A DNA stretch of 64,000 nucleotides, from contig NZ_CP108882.1 in assembly GCF_036347055.1 (NCBI RefSeq), positions 6,622,001 to 6,686,000 on the forward strand, read 5' to 3'. The notes beneath the pieces were generated by a model. That model was not told the origin of the DNA, did not search any database, and worked only from the letters and a program-made list of their open reading frames with translations. The DNA comes from Streptomyces sp. NBC_00820 (GTDB taxonomy: Bacteria; Actinomycetota; Actinomycetes; Streptomycetales; Streptomycetaceae). Below are positions 41,391 through 50,549 of this stretch, in pieces. Both the position numbers and the translations under genes were made by a program. How positions within the stretch are numbered: the stretch's first letter is position 1; each line of letters opens with the position of its first letter.

Positions 41391-43343
41391 ATGCTCAGGT
41401 CGGCGTACGGTTCCTGGCCGTCGCCCATCGACGCGGCGCTGGCCGCCGCGCACGACGGGCAGCCCGAATGGGTGGGGTTCGTCGGCGACGAGGTCTGGTG
41501 GACCGAACCCCGGCCCGCCGAGGGCGGCCGCCGGGCCCTGGTGCGGCGCACGGCCGAGGGCGCCGAGCAGCCGGTGCTGCCGGCGCCGTGGAACGTGCGC
41601 AACCGTGTCATCGAGTACGGCGGCAGCCCCTGGGCCGCGGTACCCCGCGACGGCGAGCCCCTGGTGCTGTTCACCCACTTCGCCGACCAGCGGCTCTACC
41701 GGTACGAGCCCGGCGGCGAACCGCGCCCGCTGACCCCCGTCTCCCCGGTGGGCGGCGGACTGCGCTGGGCCGAACCCCAGATCCTCGCCGACCGGGACGA
41801 AGTGTGGTGCGTGCTGGAGGAGTTCACCGGCGACGGCCCGGGCGACGTGCGGCGTGTCCTGGCCGCCGTACCGCTGGACGGCTCCGCGGCGCGGGACCGT
41901 ACGGCCGTACGCGAACTCACCGACGACCGGCACCGGTTCGTCACCGCCCCCCGGATCGCGCCGGACGGCCGACGCGCGGCGTGGCTCGCCTGGGACCACC
42001 CGAGGATGCCCTGGGAGGGCACCGAGCTGCTGGTCGGCGATGTGGGGGACGACGGCGTCCTGCACGACGTCCACCCGGTCGCCGGCGGCCCCGGGGAGTC
42101 CGTGGCACAGGTCGAGTGGTCCGCGGACGGCCGGCTGCTGTACGCGAGCGACCGCGGCGGCTGGTGGAACCTCTACCGGGACGACACCCCGCTCTGCCCG
42201 CGCGAGGAGGAGTTCGCCGGGCCGCTGTGGAAGCTCGGCACCCGCTGGTTCGCGCCCCTGGACAACGGGCTGGTCGCGGTCGTGCACGGCCGTGGGCCGG
42301 CCGTGCTCGGCATCCTGGATCCGGAGTCCGGCGAGGTCGTCGACGTCGCCGGACCGTGGACCGAGTTCACCGGCACGGTCGCCGTGCACGGCTCCCGGGT
42401 CGTCTCCGTCGGCGCCGGCCCCCGCACCGCGCACGAAGTCGTCGAACTCGACACCCGCAGCGGCCGGGCCCGCGCGATCGGCTCCCGGCACCACGATCCC
42501 GTCGACCCGGCCTACTATCCGGAGCCGTACATCCGCACCTTCACCGGTCCCGCCGGCCGCGAGGTGCACGCCCACGTCTACCCGCCGCACCACCCCCGCC
42601 GCACCGCCCCCGACGGCGAGCTGCCGCCGTACGTCGTCTGGGCGCACGGCGGCCCCACCGGCCGGGTCCCACTCGTGCTGGACCTGGAGATCGCCTACTT
42701 CACCTCGCGGGGCATCGGCGTCGTCGAGGTCGACTACGGCGGCTCCACCGGATACGGCCGCGCCTACCGCGAGCGGCTGCGCGAGCAGTGGGGCGTGGTC
42801 GACGTCGAGGACTGCGCGGCCGTCGCCCTCGCCCTCGCCGAGGAGGGCACCGCCGACCGGAACCGGCTGGCGATCCGGGGCGGCAGCGCCGGCGGCTGGA
42901 CCACCGCCGTCTCCCTGACCACCACCGACGTCTACGCCTGCGGCACCGTCATCTACCCCGTCCTCGACCTGACCGCCTGGGCCTCGGGCGAGACCCACGA
43001 CTTCGAGTCCCGTTACCTGGAGTCGCTGGTCGGCCCGCTCGCCGAGGTGCCCGCCCGGTACGCCGAGCGCTCGCCCACCAGCCACGCCGACCGCCTCACC
43101 CGCCCCTTCCTGCTGCTCCAGGGCCTGGACGACGTCATCTGCCCGCCCGCCCAGTGCGAACGCCTCCTGGCCGGCATCGCGGGTCGCGGCGTGCCGCACG
43201 CCTACCTCACCTTCGAGGGAGAGGGGCACGGCTTCCGCCGGGCCGGCACGCTGGTGCGCGCGCTGGAGGCCGAACTGTCCCTTTACGCTCAGGTGTTCGG
43301 GCTGGACGTGCCCGGAGTCCCGACGCTGGAGCTGCACACGTGA
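41391..43343 (+). CDS. S9-family prolyl oligopeptidase-type peptidase
   Basis: A 650-residue peptidase (682 if translation starts at GTG 41295). N-terminal beta-propeller region, then an alpha/beta-hydrolase domain with nucleophile Ser about 499 in RGGSAGGWT, aspartate in LLLQGLDDVICP and histidine in EGEGHGFRRAG. It cleaves short peptides, often after proline. I prefer ATG 41391, where family-like sequence (AYGSWPSPIDAALAA) begins, but four in-frame GTGs in the 24-bp repeat allow longer forms. Its stop overlaps the next start (GTGA). Confidence 0.92.
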   Translation: MLRSAYGSWPSPIDAALAAAHDGQPEWVGFVGDEVWWTEPRPAEGGRRALVRRTAEGAEQPVLPAPWNVRNRVIEYGGSPWAAVPRDGEPLVLFTHFADQRLYRYEPGGEPRPLTPVSPVGGGLRWAEPQILADRDEVWCVLEEFTGDGPGDVRRVLAAVPLDGSAARDRTAVRELTDDRHRFVTAPRIAPDGRRAAWLAWDHPRMPWEGTELLVGDVGDDGVLHDVHPVAGGPGESVAQVEWSADGRLLYASDRGGWWNLYRDDTPLCPREEEFAGPLWKLGTRWFAPLDNGLVAVVHGRGPAVLGILDPESGEVVDVAGPWTEFTGTVAVHGSRVVSVGAGPRTAHEVVELDTRSGRARAIGSRHHDPVDPAYYPEPYIRTFTGPAGREVHAHVYPPHHPRRTAPDGELPPYVVWAHGGPTGRVPLVLDLEIAYFTSRGIGVVEVDYGGSTGYGRAYRERLREQWGVVDVEDCAAVALALAEEGTADRNRLAIRGGSAGGWTTAVSLTTTDVYACGTVIYPVLDLTAWASGETHDFESRYLESLVGPLAEVPARYAERSPTSHADRLTRPFLLLQGLDDVICPPAQCERLLAGIAGRGVPHAYLTFEGEGHGFRRAGTLVRALEAELSLYAQVFGLDVPGVPTLELHT

Positions 43344-44287
43344 AGTACGCCGAGGACGCACAGGTGAAAGAGCTGGTACGGCCGCACCGGCTGGCCGCCG
43401 GAGCCCGGGTCGCCGTGGTGGCCCCCAGCGGGCCCGTGCCCGAGGAACGCCTGGAGGCCGGGCTCGACGTGCTGCGCGGCTGGGACCTCGACCCGGTCGT
43501 CGCACCCCATGTCCTGGACCGGCACGGCGAGTTCGACTATCTCGCGGGCACCGACGCGGACCGCGCCGCCGACTTCCAGAGCGCGTGGTGCGACCCGACG
43601 GTGGACGCCGTCCTGTGCGCCCGGGGCGGGTACGGCGTCCAGCGGATGACCGACCTTCTCGACTGGGACGCGCTGCGCGCCGCCGGACCGAAGGTGTTCG
43701 TCGGCTTCAGCGACACCACCGCCCTGCACGAGGCCATCGCCACCCGTCTGGGGCTGGTCACCCTGCACGGACCGATGGCCGCCGGGATCGACTTCGTCAA
43801 GAACCAGCGCGCCCAGGACCACCTCAGGGCCACCCTCTTCGCCCCGGAGACCGTGCGCACCCTCGGCTCCGGCGGCCCGGCCCTCGTCCCGGGCCGGGCC
43901 CGGGGCGTCACCCTCGGCGGCTGCCTGTGCCTGCTCGCCGCCGACCGCGGCACCCCGCACGCCCGCCCCTCGGCGGCCGGCGGTCTGCTCTGTCTGGAGG
44001 ACGTGGGGGAGGAGGCGTACCGACTGGACCGGTACCTCACCCAACTCCTGCGCGCGGGCTGGTTCGAAGGGGTGCGCGGCATCCTGCTCGGCTCCTGGGA
44101 GAAGTGCGCCCCCTACGAACGGCTCCGGCCCCTGCTCGCCGACCGCCTCGCGCCCCTCGGCGTCCCCGTCGTCGAGGAGTTCGGGTTCGGCCACTGCGCG
44201 GGGGCGTTGACGGTCCCCTTCGGTGTCGCGGCCGAACTCGACGCGGAGGCGGGCACGTTGACCTTGGAGGAACCCGCGCTGAGGTGA
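43340..44287 (+). CDS. ldcA: S66-family LD-carboxypeptidase
   Basis: A 315-residue peptidase of the MccF/LdcA family, which removes the terminal D-Ala from murein tetrapeptides or cleaves toxic aminoacyl nucleotides. VVAPSGPVP near the N-terminus, ARGGYGVQRM, the nucleophile serine about 124 in GFSDTTALH, and late GHCAGALTVPFGV. The GTG start overlaps the S9 stop by 4 nt with GGAG upstream. With DppA and the other peptidases it suggests recycling of D-amino-acid-containing peptides. Confidence 0.92.
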   Translation: MKYAEDAQVKELVRPHRLAAGARVAVVAPSGPVPEERLEAGLDVLRGWDLDPVVAPHVLDRHGEFDYLAGTDADRAADFQSAWCDPTVDAVLCARGGYGVQRMTDLLDWDALRAAGPKVFVGFSDTTALHEAIATRLGLVTLHGPMAAGIDFVKNQRAQDHLRATLFAPETVRTLGSGGPALVPGRARGVTLGGCLCLLAADRGTPHARPSAAGGLLCLEDVGEEAYRLDRYLTQLLRAGWFEGVRGILLGSWEKCAPYERLRPLLADRLAPLGVPVVEEFGFGHCAGALTVPFGVAAELDAEAGTLTLEEPALR

Positions 44288-44756
44288 GGCCGCCATCCGG
44301 CGGCCGGGGTGGTGTGCGGGCGTCCGCGTACGTCGGGGGCGCCCGCGTACGTCGGGGGCGTCCGCGTACGTCGGGGGCGCCCGGTACAGGGTTCGACCAC
44401 CTGCGCGGCGCCTTCCGGGCGCACGGTTTCCGAGGCGCGGCGGCCGGTGTCCCGAGGCGCGGTGGCCGGGGCCCTGACGTGCTCAGCCGGGAGGGCAGGT
44501 CCCGGCGCACGGCCTGCTCTCCCGGCGGCCCCCGCGCCTGGTGCACGGCCTGCCTGCCCTCCCGGTGATCGCCGCGCCCGGCGCAAAGCCTGCCCTCGTA
44601 GTGGCCCCGCGCCTGGTGTCCGGTCCGCTCTCCCAGCGGCCCCCGCGCCCGGCACCCGGTCCGCCCTCCCGGGGGACGCCCCCCGCCGCGTGGCCCGGTC
44701 ACCCGGAAAGGGCCGCCCGGCGTGCGGCCCCCCGCCGTCCGGGCCACCCTGGTCGT
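44288..44756. other. Intergenic region made largely of degenerate repeats
   Basis: 469 nt without a gene: the 19-bp tandem array at 44321-44384, then several imperfect repeats of about 50 nt (CCCCGCGCC-TGGTG and GCCTGCCCTCCCGG motifs) to about 44690. Confidence 0.6.
44321..44384 (+). repeat. 19-bp tandem repeat (x3.4)
   Basis: Unit CGTCCGCGTACGTCGGGGG at 44321, 44340 (one change) and 44359, with a partial fourth. Each has an internal CGCGTACG near-palindrome. Too short and unspaced to be CRISPR. Confidence 0.85.
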
Positions 44757-45002
44757 ATGAGTCCGAAGACCCCGGACAGCGCCGCCGCCGAGGGCGCCAA
44801 GGGCGGACTGATGAAGACCGCCCGTACCTCCGTGCTGGCCCTGGCGGCCTTCGTGCTGGTCTTCGTCTCCGAGAACACCGGAGCCACACGCATCCGGCTG
44901 CTCGGCTCCGAGGTCACGATGCCGCTGTGGACGGCGCTGCTCGGGACCGGGGCCATCGGGGCGGTGTGCGGGGTCTGGTTCATGAAGCGCAAGAGCCGTT
45001 GA
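44757..45002 (+). CDS. Small LapA-like (DUF1049) membrane protein
   Basis: An 81-residue protein with two membrane segments (about 23-42 and 52-73) and the pattern FVSENTGATRIRLLGSEVTMPLW between them, as in LapA/DUF1049 proteins, ending in a basic KRKSR tail. In other bacteria the family is tied to envelope and lipopolysaccharide assembly; its role in Streptomyces is unknown. Start at ATG 44757. The next gene follows by 16 nt. Confidence 0.8.
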   Translation: MSPKTPDSAAAEGAKGGLMKTARTSVLALAAFVLVFVSENTGATRIRLLGSEVTMPLWTALLGTGAIGAVCGVWFMKRKSR

Positions 45003-45018
45003 CGCGTAGGCTGACCGG

Positions 45019-45570
45019 ATGCCGCAGACCACACCCCACTATCTCGCCGAGGGCCCGCGCGTGGGCATCCGTCGCATCACCGCCGACGACGGCGCCGAGT
45101 TCACGGCCCGGGTCAGGGAGAGCAAGGACCTGCACCGGCCGTGGTTGTTCCCGCCCGACAGCGACGAGGCCTACGCCTCCTACGCCGCCGCGCTGATCGA
45201 GGACCCGGCCCGGGCCGGGTTCCTGGTGTGCGAGAAGGACTCCGGGGACCTCGCCGGCTACATCAACATCAACAACATCGTGCGGGGCGGTTTCCAGTGC
45301 GGCGCCCTCGGCTACGGCGCCTTCGCGCACGCGGCCGGGCGCGGACTGATGCGCGAGGCGCTGGACCTGGTGATCGGGTACGCGTTCGGGCCGCTGGGAC
45401 TGCACCGGCTGGAGATCAACGCGCAGCCCGGCAACACCGCGTCCATCGCGCTCGCGCGCGGCGCCGGTTTCCGCCTGGAGGGATTCTCGCCCGCCATGAT
45501 CCGGATCGACGGTGCGTGGCGCGACCACGAACGCTGGGCGCTCACCGCCGAGATGCGGGCCGCGGACTGA
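45019..45570 (+). CDS. GNAT acetyltransferase, RimJ/RimL type
   Basis: A 183-residue acetyltransferase. GPRVGIRRITADDGAEF opening, the acetyl-CoA loop GRGLMREAL, LHRLEINAQPGNTASIALARGAGF and final WALTAEM are typical of the ribosomal-protein N-acetyltransferase-like group. Target unknown. ATG 45019 shortly after the LapA-like gene, possibly one transcript. Confidence 0.92.
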   Translation: MPQTTPHYLAEGPRVGIRRITADDGAEFTARVRESKDLHRPWLFPPDSDEAYASYAAALIEDPARAGFLVCEKDSGDLAGYININNIVRGGFQCGALGYGAFAHAAGRGLMREALDLVIGYAFGPLGLHRLEINAQPGNTASIALARGAGFRLEGFSPAMIRIDGAWRDHERWALTAEMRAAD

Positions 45571-45705
45571 TCCGTCGGACACGGCGGCCTCCCGTCCAGC
45601 GCAGGCATTCCCCCGTCCACCGGACGGAATCTCCCGTCCACCGGGCGGCCTTTGCGTAATCCTGACCGGCAGCTCCCCTGGCCGACTCACCGGCCGGGAG
45701 GTTGC

Positions 45706-47700
45706 ATGGTCATCGTGACGAGGATCCGACGTGAGGTACTGACCCTGCCCGCCGCGCGGTTGGGCCCCGACAACCCGCTGCCCCCACTGCGCCCCCTCGA
45801 CGAGGTCCACCGCATCGACGACCGGGATCGCGAGGGCATGCCCCACGACATGGCCCGGCAGCTCGGCCATGCCCCCCTGCGCAGCCTGCTCCCGGTCGGC
45901 GTGCGTGACGGATACGGAAGAGACCGCGAACTCCGCTCCCTCGACGCGCTGGTGATCGAGAACGACCGGCTGCGCGCCACCGTGCTGCCCGGCCTCGGCG
46001 GCCGGATCGCCTCACTGGTCCACCTTCCCACCGGACGCGAACTTCTCTACCGCAACCCGGTGTTCCAGCCCGCCAACTTCGCCCTCAACGGCGCCTGGTA
46101 CTCCGGCGGCATCGAATGGAACATCGGCGCCACCGGCCACACCACCCTCTCCTGCGCACCCGTGCACGCCGCCCGGGTCCCCGCCCCCGGCGGCGGCGAA
46201 CTGCTGCGCCTGTGGGAGTGGGAGCGGCTGCGGGACATCCCCTTCCAGGTCGACCTGTGGCTCCCGGACGGCTCCGACTTCCTCTACGTCGGCGTCCGCG
46301 TCCGCAACCCGCACGAGCGCCCCGTGCCCACCTACTGGTGGTCCAACATCGCGGTGCCCGAGGACCGCCGCATCCTCACCCCGGCCGAGGAAGCATGGCA
46401 GTTCGGCTACGAACGCCGCCTGCGCCGGGTGCCCGTTCCGTCGTACGACGGCGTCGACCGCACCCGCCCGCTCAACAGCCCTTACGCCGCCGACTACTTC
46501 TACGAGATCGCCGACGGCCGGCGCCGCTGGATCGCCGCGCTGGACACGGACGGGAACGGGCTGGTGCAGACGTCCACCGACGTGCTGCGCGGCCGCAAGC
46601 TGTTCGTGTGGGGCAGCGGACCGGGCGGGCGGCGCTGGCAGGACTGGCTCACCGAACCCGGCACCGGCGGCTACTGCGAGATCCAGGCCGGGCTCGCCCG
46701 CACCCAGCTGGAGCACGTCCGGATGGAACCGGAGAGCGAGATCTCCTGGCTGGAGGCGTACGGCCCCCTCGCGGCCCCCGGCGACGGCACGTGGCCGGCC
46801 GCCGTACAGGAAGGCGACGGCACGTGGCCGGCCGCCGTACAGGAGACGGAGGAGCGGCTGGAGGCGGTGCTTCCCCGCGCCCGCGTCGAGGAGGCGTACG
46901 CGGCCTGGAGGCCGTACGCCGACACCGAACCCGGCGAGAGCCTCGCCACCGGTTCCGGCTGGGGCGCGCTCGAAGTGCTGCGTGCCGACCGCAAGCTGCC
47001 CGGCACGCCGTTTCCCGAGTCCACCCTCGGCGAGGAACAGGCGCCCTGGCGGGAGCTGCTGCGCACCGGCTCGCTGCCGGAACCGCGCCGGGTACGGCCG
47101 CCCGGCGAGACCCTGGTCGCCCCGCACTGGCGGGACATGCTGGAGACCGCGCCCGCCACCCCGCACACCGAGTACCACCTCGGCGTCGCCCAGTGGCACG
47201 CCGGCGACCGCGCCCAGGCGGTCCGCAGCTGGGAACGGGCCCTGCCGCTCGCCCCGTCCCTGTGGCCGGTGCTGCGCTGCCTGGCCGTCGCCGACGAGGA
47301 GAGCGGCCACCACGAGCGCGCCGCCGACCGGTACACGGACGCCTTCGACGACCTGTGCCGCGAGCGGCGCGACGACGGCGAGACCTGGACGGCCGCCCTC
47401 GCCGCCCTGGGCGGCGAGGCCCTCCGGGCGCTGCTGCGCGTGCGGCGGACGGCCGACGCACGCGTCGTGTGGGAGCGGCTGCTGCCCGCCGTGCGCCGGC
47501 GCGGCCGCTTCCGGCTGCTGGAGGCCGAGCTGCTGCTCGCCGAGGGGCGGCACGCCGACGCCCGGGCCGTCTTCGACGAGGGCTTCGACGTGGCCGACCT
47601 GCGGGAGGGCGCGGACGTCATCGGCCGGTTGTGGGCCCGCCTCACCGACGACCCCCTGCCCGCCCGCTACGACTTCCGGATGCACCCCGACATGCCCTGA
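45706..47700 (+). CDS. DUF5107-like protein with C-terminal TPR region
   Basis: A 664-residue cytoplasmic protein. The N-terminal two thirds fits a galactose-mutarotase-like beta-sandwich seen in DUF5107 proteins: LRATVLPGLGGRIASLVHLPTGRELLYRNP, GGIEWNIGATGHT, YWWSNIAVPED, FVWGSGPGGRRWQDWLTEPG, YCEIQAGLARTQLEH. The C-terminus has TPR-like helix pairs (EYHLGVAQWHAGDRAQAVRSWERAL). It probably binds carbohydrate; the reaction is unknown. ATG 45706 has GGGAGG 5 nt upstream. A 33-bp in-frame duplication (GDGTWPAAVQE twice) sits at 46780-46845. Confidence 0.82.
   Translation: MVIVTRIRREVLTLPAARLGPDNPLPPLRPLDEVHRIDDRDREGMPHDMARQLGHAPLRSLLPVGVRDGYGRDRELRSLDALVIENDRLRATVLPGLGGRIASLVHLPTGRELLYRNPVFQPANFALNGAWYSGGIEWNIGATGHTTLSCAPVHAARVPAPGGGELLRLWEWERLRDIPFQVDLWLPDGSDFLYVGVRVRNPHERPVPTYWWSNIAVPEDRRILTPAEEAWQFGYERRLRRVPVPSYDGVDRTRPLNSPYAADYFYEIADGRRRWIAALDTDGNGLVQTSTDVLRGRKLFVWGSGPGGRRWQDWLTEPGTGGYCEIQAGLARTQLEHVRMEPESEISWLEAYGPLAAPGDGTWPAAVQEGDGTWPAAVQETEERLEAVLPRARVEEAYAAWRPYADTEPGESLATGSGWGALEVLRADRKLPGTPFPESTLGEEQAPWRELLRTGSLPEPRRVRPPGETLVAPHWRDMLETAPATPHTEYHLGVAQWHAGDRAQAVRSWERALPLAPSLWPVLRCLAVADEESGHHERAADRYTDAFDDLCRERRDDGETWTAALAALGGEALRALLRVRRTADARVVWERLLPAVRRRGRFRLLEAELLLAEGRHADARAVFDEGFDVADLREGADVIGRLWARLTDDPLPARYDFRMHPDMP
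46780..46845 (+). repeat. 33-bp tandem duplication inside the DUF5107-like gene
   Basis: Two near-perfect units encoding GDGTWPAAVQE, in frame, at the boundary between the sugar-binding-like and TPR parts. Confidence 0.85.
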
Positions 47701-47756
47701 GCGGCCTGCCGTGACCTGCGGAGGACGGCGCGGGCCGCGGACCGCTTGGTCCGGGG

Positions 47757-47893
47757 CGGCCTCGGGCTGATCCGGGGCGCCTCGGGGTGATCCGGGGTGG
47801 CCTCGGGCTGGGGTGGGGAGTCTCGGGTGATCCGGGGCGCCTCGGGCTGGGGTGGGGAGTCTCGGCTGATCCGGTGCACGACGCCTCGGGCTG
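47757..47893 (+). repeat. 39-40-bp minisatellite in the 3' intergenic region
   Basis: Two full units (TGATCCGGGG ... GGGGTGGGGAGTCTCGG) plus several partial TGATCCGGGGCGCCTCGGG pieces. No coding potential. Confidence 0.8.
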
Positions 47894-47933
47894 AGGCGCC
47901 GTGTCCCGGATTCCCGACCAGTCCGGCCGCCGG

Positions 47934-48281
47934 TCAGCCGGACTGGTCGACGTACTCGAAGATCGATCCGTCCGGGTGCATCGCCAGCAGGTTCCGGCCC
48001 ACCGGGGTCGGCACCGGCCCCGCGAGGATGTGGGCGCCGAGGTCCGTCAGCAGCCGGTGGGCCTCCTCGACGTCCTTGACCGCGATCGTGGCCGCCACCT
48101 TGCGCAGCACCTCCAGCTCGGACTCGGGCCCGCTCATCAGCAGGAAGGAGCCGACCGCGGCGACCCGCACGCCACCGCGCTCGAAGCGCAGCGCCGTGCC
48201 GCCCGCCAGACGCTCGTAGAACGGGACCGCGGTGTCGAGGTCGTCGACGCAGATGCGCAGTGTGGCGCCCAGAATCTCCAT
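47934..48281 (-). CDS. VOC-family (glyoxalase-like) protein
   Basis: A 115-residue vicinal-oxygen-chelate fold protein. MEILGATLRICVDDLDTAVPFYERLAGG is the typical first beta-alpha-beta unit, and AMHPDGSIFEYVDQSG the last strand with the metal-ligand glutamate position. Members include glyoxalases, dioxygenases and antibiotic-binding resistance proteins; which one applies is not clear. ATG start. Divergent from the transketolase gene. Confidence 0.88.
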   Translation of the reverse strand: MEILGATLRICVDDLDTAVPFYERLAGGTALRFERGGVRVAAVGSFLLMSGPESELEVLRKVAATIAVKDVEEAHRLLTDLGAHILAGPVPTPVGRNLLAMHPDGSIFEYVDQSG

Positions 48282-48631
48282 GCGCAGAAGCCTAGTTGGG
48301 GCATCCGGGCGCGCACAGGCCGCAGTCGTGGAACTGTCGCGACCGCCCTGCCGTCACGTTGTGTGCGTGCCGGGTCCCCGCAGGTGAGGGGAGCCTTCGA
48401 TCGTCCGGCGCGGGTGAGACGCCCGGAGCGGGAAACCCGGCAGGGGCCCGTCGAGGCCCACGCCCCCGGCGATGCCCCGCCCGCCCGGCCGGAAGGCGGG
48501 CGACCGGCGTCCGGGTGACGTGCGCGGCGTTTGGGTGCCCCGTGCCCGGTTACGCGGAAAGTCTCGGACGAGCCGCACCGGGGAGCGTCCGACCCGCTCG
48601 CGCCGCGCGGAGACCGTGCAGAAGGAGACTC
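48282..48631. other. Intergenic region upstream of the transketolase
   Basis: 350 nt between divergent genes. GC-rich with weak inverted repeats (CCCGCC/GGCGGG near 48475-48500). No promoter or ORF stands out. Confidence 0.5.
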
Positions 48632-50479
48632 ATGAACACCGATGAACTCGCCGAACTGGGCCAGCAGTTGCGGGTGGACAGCGTGCGGGCCGCGGCCGCC
48701 GCGGGGTCCGGGCACCCGACCTCCTCGATGTCCGCCGCCGACCTGATGGCCGTCCTGCTCGCGCACCATCTGCGCTACGACTTCGAGCGCCCCGAGCACC
48801 CTGCCAACGACCGCTTCGTCCTCTCCAAGGGCCACGCCTCACCCCTGCTCTACGCCGCCTACAAGGCGGCCGGCGTCCTGGACGACGGGGAGCTGCTCAC
48901 CTTCCGCAGGCTCGGCAGCCGTCTGGAGGGGCATCCGACCCCGCGCAGGCTGCCCTGGGTGGAGACGGCGACCGGATCGCTCGGCCAGGGCCTGCCCGTC
49001 GGCGTCGGCATCGCCCTCGTCGGCAAACGCCTGGAGCACACCGACTCCCGGGTGTGGGTGCTGTGCGGCGACAGCGAGATGGCCGAGGGGTCGGTGTGGG
49101 AGGCCGCCGAGACGGCCGCGTACGAGAACCTGGACAACCTCACCGCGATCGTGGACGTCAACCGGCTCGGCCAGCGCGGCCCCACCCGGCACGGCCACGA
49201 CCTGGACGCCTACGCCCGCCGCTTCCAGGCCTTCGGCTGGCACACCATCGAGGTCGACGGCCACGACGTCGAGGCGATCGACCGGGCCTACGAGGAGGCA
49301 CTGGCGACCACCGGAGTGCCCACCGCGATCCTCGCCCGCACCCTCAAGGGCCGGGGCGTCGCCGCCGTCGAGGACCGCGAGGGCATGCACGGCAAACCCC
49401 TGCCCGACCCCGAGGAGGCCGTCGCGGAACTCGGCGGACCACGCGACATCCGCGTGAGCGTGAGCGAGCCGCCCGCCTCGGCCGTGCCGCGCCCGGACTC
49501 GACCGGGGTCCTCCAACTTCCGCGCTACGCCGAGGGTGACGAGGTCGCCACCCGGGACGCCTTCGGCAAGGCCCTCGCCGCACTCGGCACGGCCCGCGGT
49601 GACGTCGTGGCCCTGGACGGGGAGGTCGGCGACTCCACGCGCACCGAGTTCTTCGCCAAGGAACACCCCGAACGCTTCTTCGAGTGCTACATCGCCGAAC
49701 AGCAGATGGTGGCCTCGGCGACCGGCATGGCGGCGCGCGGCTGGCTGCCGTACGCCTCCACGTTCGCGGCCTTCCTCACCCGCGCCTTCGACTTCGTGCG
49801 CATGGCCTCCATCAGCGGCTCCGGGCTCAATCTGGTGGGCTCGCACGCGGGTGTCGCGATCGGGCAGGACGGCCCCTCGCAGATGGGCCTGGAGGACCTG
49901 GCGATGTTCCGGACCGTGTACGGCTCGACCGTGCTGTACCCGTGCGACGCCAACCAGACGGCACGGCTCGTCGCCGCGATGGCGGACCTCGACGGCATCC
50001 GCTACCTGCGTACCTCGCGCGGCAAGAGCCCGGTGATCTACGGCCCCGACGAGGAGTTCCACGCCGGCGGCAGCAAGGTGCTGCGCTCCGGTGACGACGA
50101 CCGGCTGACGGTGGTCGCGGCCGGCGTGACCGTGCACGAGGCGCTGGCCGCCGCCGACCGGCTCGCCCAGGAGGGCATCCGGATCCGCGTGATCGACCTG
50201 TACTCGGTCAAGCCCGTCGACGTCGACACCCTGCGCGCGGCCGGCGCGGAGACCGGGTGCCTGGTGACCGTCGAGGACCACCACGAGGAGGGCGGACTCG
50301 GCGACGCCGTCCTGGAGGCCTTCACCGACGGCCGTCCGGTGCCCCGCCTGGTCCGGCTCGCGGTGCGTACGATGCCCGGCTCGGCCGAGCCCGACGAGCA
50401 GCTGCACGCGGCCGGCATCGACGCCGTGAGCATCGCGACCACGGCGAGGCGGCTGGCCCAGGGGGCTGAGATCGAGTGA
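48632..50479 (+). CDS. Transketolase, short (animal-type) form
   Basis: A 615-residue thiamine-diphosphate enzyme with both catalytic halves in one chain. GSGHPTSSMSAADLMAVL, SKGHASPLLYAAY, TPP-binding LCGDSEMAEGSVWEAAE ... DVN, DGEVGDSTRTEFF, ERFFECYIAEQQMV and GSHAGVAIGQDGPSQMGLEDLA. At about 615 residues it is shorter than usual bacterial Tkt (about 660-700) and similar to the mammalian type. It moves two-carbon ketol units in the pentose phosphate pathway. ATG 48632 has GAAGGAG 5 nt upstream. It stands alone, not with transaldolase or zwf, so it is probably an accessory copy. Confidence 0.93.
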   Translation: MNTDELAELGQQLRVDSVRAAAAAGSGHPTSSMSAADLMAVLLAHHLRYDFERPEHPANDRFVLSKGHASPLLYAAYKAAGVLDDGELLTFRRLGSRLEGHPTPRRLPWVETATGSLGQGLPVGVGIALVGKRLEHTDSRVWVLCGDSEMAEGSVWEAAETAAYENLDNLTAIVDVNRLGQRGPTRHGHDLDAYARRFQAFGWHTIEVDGHDVEAIDRAYEEALATTGVPTAILARTLKGRGVAAVEDREGMHGKPLPDPEEAVAELGGPRDIRVSVSEPPASAVPRPDSTGVLQLPRYAEGDEVATRDAFGKALAALGTARGDVVALDGEVGDSTRTEFFAKEHPERFFECYIAEQQMVASATGMAARGWLPYASTFAAFLTRAFDFVRMASISGSGLNLVGSHAGVAIGQDGPSQMGLEDLAMFRTVYGSTVLYPCDANQTARLVAAMADLDGIRYLRTSRGKSPVIYGPDEEFHAGGSKVLRSGDDDRLTVVAAGVTVHEALAAADRLAQEGIRIRVIDLYSVKPVDVDTLRAAGAETGCLVTVEDHHEEGGLGDAVLEAFTDGRPVPRLVRLAVRTMPGSAEPDEQLHAAGIDAVSIATTARRLAQGAEIE

Positions 50480-50549
50480 GCCGTGACCGGGTCGTTCGTA
50501 CACGGTCGTACACCGGCCGTCTTCCGGTGGCGGTCCGAAGGAGGCAGTC

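Noticed and set aside
40541..43339. Long upstream extension of the LD-carboxypeptidase frame
   Set aside because: It overlaps the M20 and S9 genes out of frame and is Arg/Pro/Gly-rich. The GTG at 43340 has a ribosome site and family-like sequence.
44321..44384. Possible CRISPR array
   Set aside because: Units are contiguous with no spacers, only 19 bp, and no cas genes are present.
47757..47893. Possible CRISPR or attachment site
   Set aside because: Contiguous minisatellite with variable partial units; no integrase or tRNA nearby.
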